Shown here in pieces: positions 16,402-25,773 of a DNA stretch of 64,000 nt (position 1 is the first letter of the stretch; the number at the start of each line of letters is the position of its first letter). Origin of the DNA: Zoogloea sp041914405 (lineage in GTDB: Bacteria; Pseudomonadota; Gammaproteobacteria; Burkholderiales; Rhodocyclaceae). Under the pieces are notes generated by a model. It did no database searches and was not told where the DNA came from. It saw only the letters and a program-made list of their open reading frames with translations. The translations under genes were made by a program, and so were the position numbers. The stretch is from NCBI RefSeq assembly GCF_041914405.1, contig NZ_JAYSDK010000002.1, positions 62,001 through 126,000 of the forward strand, in the 5' to 3' direction.

Positions 16402-19400
16402 GTGCGCCTCGCCAAACTCAAGCTTGCCGGCTTCAAGACCTTCGTCGACCCGACGACCGTGCTCACCCCGGGCAACCTGGTGGGCGTCGTCGGGCCGAAC
16501 GGTTGCGGCAAGTCGAACATCATCGACGCGGTGCGCTGGGTGCTCGGCGAGTCGCGCGCCTCGGCGCTGCGCGGCGGGTCGATGCAGGACGTCATCTTCA
16601 ACGGCTCAACGACCCGCAAGCCGGTGTCGCGGGCCAGCGTGGAGCTGGTCTTCGATAACGCCGAGGGGCGCGCCGCCGGCCAGTGGAAGCCCTATGCCGA
16701 AGTGGCGGTGAAGCGGGTCCTCGACCGCAGCGGCGAGTCCACCTATTTCATCAACGGTGTGCAGGTTCGCCGCAAGGATGTGATCGACCTGTTCCTGGGC
16801 ACCGGCCTGGGGCCGCGGGCCTACGCGATCATCGAGCAGGGGATGATCTCGCGCATCATCGAGGCCCGCCCGGAAGAGGTGCGCGGCTTTCTCGAGGAAG
16901 CCGCCGGCGTTACCAAGTACCGGGAGCGTCGAAAGGAGACCGAAGGCCGTCTGGCCGACGCACGGGACAATCTGGCGCGCCTGGACGACATCCGCAACGA
17001 GCTCGGGCAGCAGCTCGGCCGCCTGGAGGCCCAGGCCGCGGTGGCCGAGAAATACCACCGGCTGAACACCAGCCTGTCTGAGCGCCAGAACCTGTTGTGG
17101 TTACTCAAGCGTAACGAGGCGCGCGCCGAACGGGCGCGCCTGGCCGAGGAGCTGGCCGACGCCACCCGCCGCATCGAGGCCGATTCGACCCGCCTGCAGG
17201 AGCTGGAAGCCCAGCTCGAAGCTGCACGGGACAGCCAGATGTCGGCCAATGAAGGCGTGCAATTGGCGCAAAGCGCGTTGTTCGCGGTGAGCTCCGAGCT
17301 GACCCGCCTCGAAGGCGAATTGGCGCGCTTGCGTGACAGCCGGCGCCTGTTGGAAAGCCGTCTGGCCCAGCTGGAGCGGGACGACGCCCAATGGCGGAGC
17401 CAGCAGGAAAACCTGGGCGCTGACGCCGAGCGCTGGCAGAGCCTGCTCGAGAACGCCAGCCTGCGGGCCGAACAGGCCGAGGCGCGGCATGCGGAAGTTG
17501 AGGAGCGCCTGCCAGAGGCTGAAGAGGCCCAGCGCACCGCCGACACCACAGCATCCGCGGTACGGCGCGAACTCAACCAGGCGGAACAGCAGATCCGCGT
17601 CGAAGAAGCGCATCGGGTCAGCAGCGAACGGACCCTTGAAACGCTGACCCAGCGTCGGGCGCGCCTGCAGCAGGAGCAGGCCTCCGTGCAGGCGCCGGAT
17701 CTGCGTGCCGTGGCCGAAAGAGAGGCGGCGCTGGAGGAGGCCGAGGACACCCTGGCCCGCCACCAGGGTGAGATCGCCGATCTGCAGGCCAGCCTGCCGG
17801 CTACCCAGCAGGCCCTCAAGCAGGCATTGGAGGCGGAGCGCCAGGCCCAGCGTCGGGCGACCGAGTTGCGGGCGCGGCGCGAAGCCCTGGTCCAGTTGCA
17901 GAACAAGGTCCAGGCCCAGGGGCAACTGGGTGACTGGCTGAAGCGCAATGGTCTGGAGGCGCTGAAGCCCTTGTGGCAGCGCATCCGCGTCGAAGCCGGC
18001 TGGGAGTTGGCGTTGGAGGCAGTATTGCGTGAGCGCCTGGCTGCCCTTCCGGCGTCCGATGGCCGTGCCGCGCTGGCGGCGTTGGCCGATCGCGTGCCAG
18101 GCGCCGTCGCCTTTCTGCTGGCTGATTCGGCCCCGCAGACCGCCACGTCGCTCGAGATGCTGGACGGGACTCGCCCGCTGCTGTCCCTCGTGCAGGCTGA
18201 CGACGATTTGTCGCCCCTGCTCGCCAGCTGGCTCGCGCAGGTCTTTGTCGTGGACGATCTCGGGCCGTGGCTGGACCGTCGCGCGGAACTGCAAGGCCGG
18301 CGGCTGCTGACCCGGGAAGGGCACCAGTTGGATGCCTGCGTCCTCAGTCACTACGCACCCGATTCTCGCACCCATGGCGTGATCGAACGCCAGCGGGAAA
18401 TCGACCAGTTGGCGGCGGAAGTCGATGCGGCCCAGGAGGAGGCGTCCCTGGCCCACGCCGGCGTGGCGGAGGCGGAGGAGCAGGCCACCCGCTTGCAGGA
18501 CACCCTGACCCAGCTGCGGCGCGAGGCGCAGGCGCTGCAGGCTCGCGTCCATGCCGAGCAGGTGGAGGTGCTCAAGCTCAACCAGGCGCGCCTGCGCTAT
18601 GAGGAACGCTGCGGCCAGATCGACCGCGATCTCGGTGAGATCGCCCACGGCGAGCAGGCCGAGCGGGACCGCCTGATGCGCGCCGAGACCGAGCTGGAGC
18701 GCAGCCGGGAAATGGCCGAGCTGCAGCGGGGCCGTCTGGATGCGGCGGAAGCCGTGCGGCAGGAGCGGGAAAGAGCTTTGCGCGAAACCCGCGCCCTGGA
18801 GCAGGCGCTGTCGCGGGAGCTGCAGGAAGCGCGCCATTCCGAGCGCGAATGCGCCAGCAAGCTCGAGGACATCGCCCGCAACCGGGCGCTGGCCGCCGAG
18901 CAGCTCGAACGCATCGCCGACGAACTGGCGGAGCGGCGCGAGACGCTGATGGAGATCGACGAGGTTTCGGTGGCTGCGGCCCTGCAGGAAGCCGTGGCCC
19001 TACGTTCGGCGCGGGAATCCGCGCTGGCAGAGAGTCGGAACATCCTCGAGGACGCAAATGGACGCCTGCGTGCGCTGGAGGAGGAGCGCCAGCGCACCGA
19101 GCATGGGGCGGCACCCCAGCGCGAACGCGTCGCCGACCTGCGTCTGCGGGTGCAGGCGGCGGAGATGGCCGAAGCCCAGCACGGCGCGCGCCTTGAGGAG
19201 GCGCAGGCCGATGAAGCGGCCTTGCTACCGTTGTTGGTGCCAGATCTGAAAGAAGGTGCGCTGCAACGGGAAGTGGCCCGTCTCGGCCGCGAAATCACCG
19301 AGCTGGGGCCGGTCAACCTGGCGGCCCTGGACGAGCTGAAAGCCGCGGCGGAGCGCAAGAATTATCTCGACGTGCAGACCGAAGACCTGCTCGGCGCCAT

Positions 19401-19926
19401 CGAAACCCTGGAAGATGCGATCCGCCGTATCGACCGGGAAACACGGGAGCAGCTTCAGGAGACGTACAATACGGTCAATCGCCATTTCGGCAGCCTGTTC
19501 CCCATGCTCTTTGGTGGGGGGGAGGCCCGCCTGGTGCTGACCGGTGACGAGATCCTAGATGCGGGGATCACGATCGTCGCCCAGCCGCCGGGCAAGAAGA
19601 ACAGTTCCATCCAGCTGCTTTCGGGCGGCGAAAAGGCCTTGACGGCGATTGCGCTGGTGTTTTCCATGTTCCAGCTCAATCCGGCGCCGTTCTGTATGCT
19701 GGATGAGGTCGACGCGCCACTCGACGATTCGAATACCGAGCGTTACTGCCAGATGGTCAAGCGCATGTCGTCGCAGACCCAGTTCGTGTTCATCAGCCAC
19801 AGCAAGATCACGATGGAAATCGCGCAACAGCTGGTGGGTGTCACGATGCAGGAGCAAGGTGTGTCGCGGGTGGTGGAAGTGGATATCGAGGAAGCGCTGC
19901 GCCTGGCCGAAACGGCTGCGGCGTAA
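16402..19926 (+). CDS. smc: Chromosome segregation protein SMC
   Basis: 1174 residues, the standard length. The N-terminal head has Walker A GPNGCGKSN at 31-39; long coiled coils rich in Ala/Glu/Gln/Arg surround a hinge at about 510-670; the C-terminal head has the signature LLSGGEKALTAIAL and Walker B PFCMLDEVDAPLD. SMC dimers extrude DNA loops with ScpA/ScpB. The start is GTG at 16402: MRLAKLKLAGFKTFVDP is the conserved N-terminus, and the much longer open frame upstream overlaps divergent dapC and is not coding. It heads smc-zipA-ligA. Confidence 0.96.
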   Translation: MRLAKLKLAGFKTFVDPTTVLTPGNLVGVVGPNGCGKSNIIDAVRWVLGESRASALRGGSMQDVIFNGSTTRKPVSRASVELVFDNAEGRAAGQWKPYAEVAVKRVLDRSGESTYFINGVQVRRKDVIDLFLGTGLGPRAYAIIEQGMISRIIEARPEEVRGFLEEAAGVTKYRERRKETEGRLADARDNLARLDDIRNELGQQLGRLEAQAAVAEKYHRLNTSLSERQNLLWLLKRNEARAERARLAEELADATRRIEADSTRLQELEAQLEAARDSQMSANEGVQLAQSALFAVSSELTRLEGELARLRDSRRLLESRLAQLERDDAQWRSQQENLGADAERWQSLLENASLRAEQAEARHAEVEERLPEAEEAQRTADTTASAVRRELNQAEQQIRVEEAHRVSSERTLETLTQRRARLQQEQASVQAPDLRAVAEREAALEEAEDTLARHQGEIADLQASLPATQQALKQALEAERQAQRRATELRARREALVQLQNKVQAQGQLGDWLKRNGLEALKPLWQRIRVEAGWELALEAVLRERLAALPASDGRAALAALADRVPGAVAFLLADSAPQTATSLEMLDGTRPLLSLVQADDDLSPLLASWLAQVFVVDDLGPWLDRRAELQGRRLLTREGHQLDACVLSHYAPDSRTHGVIERQREIDQLAAEVDAAQEEASLAHAGVAEAEEQATRLQDTLTQLRREAQALQARVHAEQVEVLKLNQARLRYEERCGQIDRDLGEIAHGEQAERDRLMRAETELERSREMAELQRGRLDAAEAVRQERERALRETRALEQALSRELQEARHSERECASKLEDIARNRALAAEQLERIADELAERRETLMEIDEVSVAAALQEAVALRSARESALAESRNILEDANGRLRALEEERQRTEHGAAPQRERVADLRLRVQAAEMAEAQHGARLEEAQADEAALLPLLVPDLKEGALQREVARLGREITELGPVNLAALDELKAAAERKNYLDVQTEDLLGAIETLEDAIRRIDRETREQLQETYNTVNRHFGSLFPMLFGGGEARLVLTGDEILDAGITIVAQPPGKKNSSIQLLSGGEKALTAIALVFSMFQLNPAPFCMLDEVDAPLDDSNTERYCQMVKRMSSQTQFVFISHSKITMEIAQQLVGVTMQEQGVSRVVEVDIEEALRLAETAAA

Positions 19927-19947
19927 TCCGAAATACAAGGGAAATCG

Positions 19948-21042
19948 ATGGCAATCAGTGAATTGCAGATGGGTCTGGTAGGCGCCGGTGGCGCCGTGGT
20001 GATCGGTATCTTCGCGTTCAACAAGTGGCAGGAACGCAAGCACCGCAAGCAGATCGAGCAGGCCAACCCCACCGTACAGGAGCCCGTGCTCAGCGAGTTG
20101 CCGACAGGCGCGGGCGCCGAGCGGGTCGAGCCGGTGATCAGCGCCGAGCAGGCGCGTACCGCCGTACCAAGCGCCCAGTCCGTCAAGGATGCCAGCGCCC
20201 GCCGGGTGCCGCCGCTGCTGCCGCCCGAGGTGGATGAGCGGGCCGACTGGGTGATCCGCATCGAGTCCATCGAGCCGCTGGTGGCGGCCCGCCTGTGGCA
20301 GGCGGCGACGCAGCAGTGCGGTGACATCGCCAAGCCGGTGCGCTGGTTCGGGTTTTCCGACGCAGCCAACCGCTGGGAGCCGGTGAATGCCCATAGCGCC
20401 GGGACCTACCACTGGGTCTGCGCGGCATTGCAGTTGGTAGACCGCCGCGGCCCGGCCGGCGAGGGCGATCTGGCGCACCTGTCCGACAGCCTGCAACACA
20501 TGTGCGACCTCTTCATGGCCATCCCGTCCTTGCCAGCCCGCAACGAGGCGGTGGCGCGAGCGGTCGAGCTGGACCGCTTCTGTGCTGGGGTAGACATCCA
20601 GATCGGCGTCAATGTGGTCGCCCGCTCCCAGCCTTTTGCCGGAACCAAGCTGCGTGGCCTGGCGGAAGCTGCCGGCCTCGAATTGCTCGGCGACGGTTGT
20701 TTCCATGCCCGTGACGAGCTTGGCAACAGTCAGTTCGTGCTCGGCAACCTGGAGCCGGTGCTGTTTGCGGCCGAGGAAATGCGTGGCCTGAGCACCCAGG
20801 GCGTGACGTTGACCCTGGACGTGCCGCGGGTTGCCGATGGCGTGCGGGTCTTCGAGCGCATGATGGGCTTTGCCCAGCAGCTGGCCGAGGCGCTCAACGG
20901 GGCGGTCGTGGACGACAACCGCAACCCCTTCGGTGAGAAGGCCGTCGGCCTGATCCGGGCTCAGATCGAACAGTTCCAGGGGCAGATGGCCGAGTGCGAC
21001 ATTGCACCGGGCTCGCCGCTGGCGCAGCGCCTCTTTTCCTGA
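19948..21042 (+). CDS. zipA: Cell division protein ZipA
   Basis: 364 residues. One N-terminal membrane helix (about residues 8-25, LVGAGGAVVIGIFAFNKW), a basic then Pro/Glu/Ala-rich linker to about residue 90, and a C-terminal domain that fits the FtsZ-binding fold (DVPRVADGVRVFERM near residue 290). ZipA tethers FtsZ polymers to the inner membrane. Betaproteobacterial ZipA is poorly conserved in sequence, so its position between smc and ligA, as in many betaproteobacteria, is important support. It starts 21 nt after smc. Confidence 0.88.
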   Translation: MAISELQMGLVGAGGAVVIGIFAFNKWQERKHRKQIEQANPTVQEPVLSELPTGAGAERVEPVISAEQARTAVPSAQSVKDASARRVPPLLPPEVDERADWVIRIESIEPLVAARLWQAATQQCGDIAKPVRWFGFSDAANRWEPVNAHSAGTYHWVCAALQLVDRRGPAGEGDLAHLSDSLQHMCDLFMAIPSLPARNEAVARAVELDRFCAGVDIQIGVNVVARSQPFAGTKLRGLAEAAGLELLGDGCFHARDELGNSQFVLGNLEPVLFAAEEMRGLSTQGVTLTLDVPRVADGVRVFERMMGFAQQLAEALNGAVVDDNRNPFGEKAVGLIRAQIEQFQGQMAECDIAPGSPLAQRLFS

Positions 21043-21053
21043 GCGGGGCAGGG

Positions 21054-23150
21054 ATGACCGTCAGTCAGGAAACCCGTGCCCGGGCGGCAGCGCTGCGCGC
21101 CGAGCTGGAGCGCCATGAATACGCCTATTACGTGCTCGATGCGCCGACCGTGCCGGACGCCGAGTACGACCGCCTGTTCCGCGAGCTGCAGGACCTCGAA
21201 ACGGCCCACCCGGAGCTGCTGACGCCGGACTCGCCGACCCAGCGCGTCGGCGGCCAGCCGTCATCCGAGCTGGCATCGGTGGCCCACGTGGTGCCGATGC
21301 TGTCGATCCGCACCGAGACGGACACCACCGATCAGGGCGCCGTCAATTTCGACCATCGCGTGCGCCGGGCGCTGGGCCTGGACGAACTGGCGCCACCGGT
21401 CGTCTATGCGGCGGAGCTCAAGTTCGATGGGCTGGCGATCAGCCTGCGCTATGAGGACGGTGTGCTGGTCCAGGCAGCGACGCGCGGTGATGGCAGCACC
21501 GGTGAGGACGTGACGCGCAACGTGCGCACCGTCCGCCAGATTCCGCTGCGTCTCAAAGGTGAAGCTCCGCCAGTGCTGGAGGTCCGCGGCGAGATCTACA
21601 TGCGCCGAGACGATTTCGACCGCCTCAATGCCCGCCAGGAGGCCGCCGGGCAGAAGGTTTTCGTCAATCCGCGCAACGCGGCGGCAGGCAGCCTGCGTCA
21701 GCTCGACCCGAGTATCACGGCCCAGCGGCCGCTGTCCTTTTTTGCGTATGGCCTCGGCGATGTGCAGGGCTGGACCCAGCCGGATACCCATAGCGGCGTG
21801 CTCGATGCGCTGGCGGCCCTCGGCCTGCCGGTCTGCGAACATCGCACCCGCGCCGAAGGGCCGGAAGCGCTGGCCCGTTTTCACACCGAGATGGCGGCGC
21901 AGCGCGAGCGCCTGCCCTTCGACATCGACGGCGTGGTCTACAAGGTGGACAGCATCGCCCGCCAGCTGGAGCTGGGCTTCGTGTCCCGCGAGCCGCGCTG
22001 GGCCGTGGCCCACAAGTACCCGGCCCAGGAAGTGGCGACGCGCCTCATCGGCATCGATGTACAGGTGGGGCGGACCGGCGCGCTGACGCCGGTGGCGCGG
22101 CTGGAGCCGGTGTTCGTCGGCGGGGTGACGGTCACCAACGCCACGCTGCACAACCAGGGTGAGATCGACCGCAAGGATGTGCGCCTCGGCGACTGGGTCA
22201 TCGTGCGCCGCGCCGGCGACGTGATCCCGGAAGTCGTCGGCCCGATCATCGAGAGGCGCGAGGGCGAGCTAGAGCGCTTCGACCTGCTGAAGTCCTATCC
22301 GACCTGCCCGGAGTGTGGCTCCCACGTGGTGCGCGGCGAGGACGAGGCGGTGGCGCGGTGTACCGGCGGCCTGTTCTGCCCCGCCCAGTGCAAGCAGGCG
22401 CTGCTGCATTTCGCGGGCCGCCGGGCGGTGGATATCGATGGGCTCGGCGAGCAGATCGTCAATCAGCTGGTCGAGGCCGGCATCGTCAAGACGCCGGCTG
22501 ATCTCTACGACGCCAGCCGGGTGAACGCCGAGGTGCTGGCCGGGCTGGAACGGATGGGTGAGAAGTCCGCCGCCAACCTGGTGCAGGCCATCGATGCCAG
22601 CCGGGAGACCACGCTGGCGCGCTTCATCTTCGCGCTGGGCATCCGCAATGTTGGCGAGACCACCGCCAAGGATCTGGCCCGCCATTTCGGCGGGATCGAG
22701 GCCCTGCTGGCCGCCGACGAGGCAGCGCTGCTGGCGGTGCCGGACGTTGGGCCGGTGGTGGCGCGCTGCATCGCCGAGTTCTTTGCCGAAGCGCACAACC
22801 GCGACGTCATTGCGGCGCTGCGCCGGGAGATGCGCTGGCCGGAGAGCGCGCCAGCGCCCAGTCGTCCGACCGAAGGTGGCCTGGCCGGCAAGACTTTCGT
22901 ACTGACCGGCACGCTGCCGAGCCTGCGGCGCGACGAGGCTGCGGCGATGATCGAGGCGGTCGGTGGCAAGGTCAGCAGTTCCGTATCCAAGAAGACCAGC
23001 TATGTGGTGGCCGGGGCCGACGCGGGCAGCAAGCTCGAAAAGGCGCAACAACTCAGTGTCATAATCCTGGACGAGGACGCGCTGCGTGCCTTGCTTGCAT
23101 CGGTCGAACCGGAACAGCCGGGCGGCCAGGGCCAATTATTCGGGGAATAA
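21054..23150 (+). CDS. ligA: NAD-dependent DNA ligase
   Basis: 698 residues. The adenylated lysine is K123 in AELKFDGLAIS; after the OB fold comes the zinc finger CPECGSH...CPAQCK, then helix-hairpin-helix repeats and a C-terminal BRCT domain (GKTFVLTGTLPSLRRDEA from about residue 608). It seals nicks in replication and repair using NAD. The ATG at 21054 follows a GCAGGG site 11 nt after the zipA stop. Complete and ordinary. Confidence 0.97.
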   Translation: MTVSQETRARAAALRAELERHEYAYYVLDAPTVPDAEYDRLFRELQDLETAHPELLTPDSPTQRVGGQPSSELASVAHVVPMLSIRTETDTTDQGAVNFDHRVRRALGLDELAPPVVYAAELKFDGLAISLRYEDGVLVQAATRGDGSTGEDVTRNVRTVRQIPLRLKGEAPPVLEVRGEIYMRRDDFDRLNARQEAAGQKVFVNPRNAAAGSLRQLDPSITAQRPLSFFAYGLGDVQGWTQPDTHSGVLDALAALGLPVCEHRTRAEGPEALARFHTEMAAQRERLPFDIDGVVYKVDSIARQLELGFVSREPRWAVAHKYPAQEVATRLIGIDVQVGRTGALTPVARLEPVFVGGVTVTNATLHNQGEIDRKDVRLGDWVIVRRAGDVIPEVVGPIIERREGELERFDLLKSYPTCPECGSHVVRGEDEAVARCTGGLFCPAQCKQALLHFAGRRAVDIDGLGEQIVNQLVEAGIVKTPADLYDASRVNAEVLAGLERMGEKSAANLVQAIDASRETTLARFIFALGIRNVGETTAKDLARHFGGIEALLAADEAALLAVPDVGPVVARCIAEFFAEAHNRDVIAALRREMRWPESAPAPSRPTEGGLAGKTFVLTGTLPSLRRDEAAAMIEAVGGKVSSSVSKKTSYVVAGADAGSKLEKAQQLSVIILDEDALRALLASVEPEQPGGQGQLFGE

Positions 23151-23156
23151 GGGACG

Positions 23157-24032
23157 ATGAAGAAAGTGACGAAGGCGGTATTTCCTGTCGCCGGTCTGGG
23201 GAGCCGCTTCCTGCCGGCCACCAAGGCCAGCCCAAAGGAAATGATGCCGATCGTGGACAAGCCGTTGATCCAGTACGCGGTCGAGGAGGCCGTGGCGGCC
23301 GGCGTGACCGACCTGGTGTTCATCACCGGTCGCTCCAAGCGCGCTATCGAGGATCATTTCGACAAAGCCTACGAGCTGGAGACCGAGCTCGAAGCACGCG
23401 GCAAGACCGAGTTGCTGAAGATCGTGCGGGATACCGTGCCGTCTCACGTCAATTGCATCTACATCCGCCAGGCCGAGGCGCTGGGCCTCGGGCACGCGGT
23501 GCTGTGCGCCGCGCCGGTGGTGGGGGAGGATCCCTTCGCGGTGCTGCTCGCCGACGACCTGCTCGACTCCCTGGGCCAGACCCCGGTGCTCAAGCAGATG
23601 ACCGACGTCTACAATTACCACCGCTGCTCCGTGCTGGGGGTGATGAACGTGCCCCAGGAGCAGACCCGCCAATACGGCATCGTCAGTACCGAGAGGGATA
23701 GCGGCGAGCTGCAGCGGGTCACCGGCATCGTCGAGAAGCCGAAGCCCGAGGAGGCGCCGTCCACTCAGGCGGTGATCGGCCGCTACATCCTGACCGGCCG
23801 TATCTTCGAGCACCTGCGCCAGCTCAAGCCGGGCGCCGGCGGCGAACTGCAGCTGACCGATGCGATCGCCTCCCTGTTGCAGGAAGAGGCGGTGCTGGCC
23901 TACCAGTTCAAGGGCGTCCGCTACGATTGCGGTTCCAAGCTGGGCTATCTGCAGGCAACCGTCGAACTCGGTCTGCGCCACCCGGAAGTGGGCGCCGAGT
24001 TCGCCGCCTTCCTGGCATCACGACACGCCTGA
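23157..24032 (+). CDS. galU: UTP-glucose-1-phosphate uridylyltransferase
   Basis: 291 residues, nucleotidyltransferase fold, with the signature VFPVAGLGSRFLPATKASPKE (read in two halves at about 8-28), LADDLLD as the metal-binding region and VEKPKPEEAPS. It makes UDP-glucose for lipopolysaccharide, exopolysaccharide and trehalose. It follows ligA by 6 nt and probably shares its transcript. A GC-rich hairpin at about 24046-24073 could end transcription, though it lacks a T-run. Confidence 0.95.
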   Translation: MKKVTKAVFPVAGLGSRFLPATKASPKEMMPIVDKPLIQYAVEEAVAAGVTDLVFITGRSKRAIEDHFDKAYELETELEARGKTELLKIVRDTVPSHVNCIYIRQAEALGLGHAVLCAAPVVGEDPFAVLLADDLLDSLGQTPVLKQMTDVYNYHRCSVLGVMNVPQEQTRQYGIVSTERDSGELQRVTGIVEKPKPEEAPSTQAVIGRYILTGRIFEHLRQLKPGAGGELQLTDAIASLLQEEAVLAYQFKGVRYDCGSKLGYLQATVELGLRHPEVGAEFAAFLASRHA

Positions 24033-24216
24033 TCCAGCTGATCCGGGCGGGGGAGCGTTTTCCGTCTCCCGCCTGTCCAAGGGTAAGGCGCCCGGTCGCC
24101 CACGGTAAGTCCGGCGACGTGCCGAGGGTGACTGTGCCGGGTGGCCGACTATGCTTGATACTCGGGCCGTGGCGATGGCGCGCCAGCTATGTACGGGCCC
24201 TCAAGGAGACACGGAT

Positions 24217-25023
24217 ATGGATATCAGTGCGTCAGTGGGTGCCTGGGAGCGGGGTGCCCACAACCTCAAGGCCGATGTGATCACCGTCCAGACCCTGCTG
24301 GCCGGGGCTGCCCGGCGGCTCGGCAAGTCGGCGCTGGACCCGCAGGGCATCGACGGCGGGATCGCGCGGCCCCCGAAGGATTCCGCAACTGTCGCGGCGA
24401 TCAAGGCTTTCCAGCTTCTTTCCGGCCTCGCACCCACTGGCCTGATCGCCGTGCAGAGCCAGGACTGGCAGCACTTGCTGATGGCGGCCGGCGGAGTCGA
24501 CGGCGCAGGCGTGGCGAGTGAAGAGTCCTTCCCACTGGCGACCCTGCCCAAGATGGACTGGACCCAGGCGCCGCGCGCCTATGGGTCGAACCGCAGCAGT
24601 GGGGCCCGTGCCCATGCCGGCTGCGACCTCTATGCCCCCATTGGCACCTCGATCCATGCGGTTCGCGCCGGGGTGGTGGTCCGTGATCCCTATGCGTTCT
24701 ACGCGGAAACCGACGCGCTGGAGATCGATCATGGCGATTTCCTGATCCGCTACGGCGAGATCCAGCCCGGCTCCCCACTGCGCAAGGGCGACCGGGTGAT
24801 CGCCGGGCAGTTCATCGCCAAGGTCGGGCGCCTGGTCGGCGTCAGCGTGCCGAGCGCCATGCTGCACCTGGAAATGTACTCGGGCAAAGCGGATGGCCGA
24901 CTGACGGTGGCCGAGGATGTGTCCGCACGGCGTGCGGATGGTGTCCCCTTCCTGCGCCGGGCCGACCTGATCGACCCGACCCCTTATCTTGACAAGTGGA
25001 AGCAGAACCTGCCCAAGGCATGA
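24217..25023 (+). CDS. PG-binding-like + M23/LytM-like peptidase protein without signal peptide
   Basis: 268 residues. Residues 15-90 resemble a peptidoglycan-binding-1 helix bundle (VITVQTLLAGAARRLG ... ATVAAIKAFQLLSGLAPTG). Residues 125-235 look like a LytM/M23 endopeptidase: zinc-ligand pattern HAGCD (H133, D137) and LHLE (H217). In M23 enzymes the last motif is His-x-His; here the first histidine is Met215, so the catalytic residue is missing or replaced. No secretion signal is seen. AAGGAG at 24203-24208 sets the ATG at 24217. It overlaps the next gene by ATGA. A secreted effector or a cytoplasmic scaffold are both conceivable. Confidence 0.65.
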   Translation: MDISASVGAWERGAHNLKADVITVQTLLAGAARRLGKSALDPQGIDGGIARPPKDSATVAAIKAFQLLSGLAPTGLIAVQSQDWQHLLMAAGGVDGAGVASEESFPLATLPKMDWTQAPRAYGSNRSSGARAHAGCDLYAPIGTSIHAVRAGVVVRDPYAFYAETDALEIDHGDFLIRYGEIQPGSPLRKGDRVIAGQFIAKVGRLVGVSVPSAMLHLEMYSGKADGRLTVAEDVSARRADGVPFLRRADLIDPTPYLDKWKQNLPKA

Positions 25024-25517
25024 CTCTTCGAACCCTGCTTTACGGCGGCCTGGCCGCCTGGCTGACGATCACTGTCCCGGCCCACGCCGCCACCCCCTGC
25101 CAAGTGGGCCCTCCAGCCGGTACGCACGTCCTGACGGGGGATTTCGACGGCGATGGCGTCGCCGATCGCCTGTGGGTGCGCCGCCAGTCCCGCGCCGCGC
25201 TCCCCGCGCTGGCCTGGGATCCCTGGAATTCGCGTCTGCGCCGCAATGCCGGCGTCGCCTTCATGCTGGTGATAGACCGCCGCGATGTCTGCACGCTGAT
25301 CCAGAACCGGCGCTTCTTCTCCACGCCCATCTGGCAGGACAGCCCCGCGCCGCTGCAGGTCCTGCCCCACGATGCACCGCAGGGTGAGTCCTGGAAAGCC
25401 GTCGCGCCGCGCTGGCGGGGCGACGGCATCCTGCTCGGCAGCGAAGCCGGCATCGACATGCTGCTTTACTGGGACGGGCGCCGCTTCCGCGTGGTGCATT
25501 CGGACGACACGCCTTAG
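25020..25517 (+). CDS. Small secreted protein, partner of the M23-like gene
   Basis: 165 residues with a clear Sec signal peptide (about 1-23, ending VPAHA). The mature part starts with a cysteine-containing segment and has GDFDGDGVADRLWV, a calcium-loop pattern of FG-GAP/VCBS type, then WDGRRFRVVHSDD at the end. Four cysteines could form disulfides. The ATG overlaps the stop of the M23-like gene (ATGA), so the two are made together. A periplasmic protein coupled to a peptidoglycan-hydrolase-like protein lacking a signal peptide is the arrangement of effector-immunity pairs; this role is inference only. Confidence 0.6.
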   Translation: MTLRTLLYGGLAAWLTITVPAHAATPCQVGPPAGTHVLTGDFDGDGVADRLWVRRQSRAALPALAWDPWNSRLRRNAGVAFMLVIDRRDVCTLIQNRRFFSTPIWQDSPAPLQVLPHDAPQGESWKAVAPRWRGDGILLGSEAGIDMLLYWDGRRFRVVHSDDTP

Positions 25518-25525
25518 CGCGGCCT

Positions 25526-25653
25526 GGGCGAATGAATTCGCCCCCACAAAAGCTGAGCGGGGGTGAGTGAATTCGCGCCCACAACGTGGGGCGGGATGGA
25601 TGACCCTGCCCCGGCAGTGCGGCCCTATCCCTTGGGGGCGAATTCATTCGCCC
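25526..25653. repeat. REP-like palindromes, inverted pair plus a degenerate copy
   Basis: Two exact copies of an 18-bp element with 8-bp arms GGGCGAAT and ATTCGCCC around a 2-bp centre lie at 25526-25543 (centre GA) and 25636-25653 (centre TC, so inverted). A degenerate copy is at about 25561-25580. The same element recurs at 60203, 60244 and 62421. The design (palindrome, extragenic, inverted pairs) resembles REP/REPIN sequences. The 256-bp gap after 25517 holds no gene. Confidence 0.8.
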
Positions 25654-25773
25654 GGCCACCCCCCGCCATCGCCACACGATGTGCAGATTTCTTGGCACTT
25701 CGATGCCCTTCGTCTACGTTGGGATGACACCGGCCTGAAGCGCCGGCTCCAACGGGACGGGGGACGAGGCGAG

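Noticed and set aside
24046..24073. GC-rich hairpin after galU as terminator
   Set aside because: Stem is imperfect and no T-run follows, so it is mentioned only under galU.
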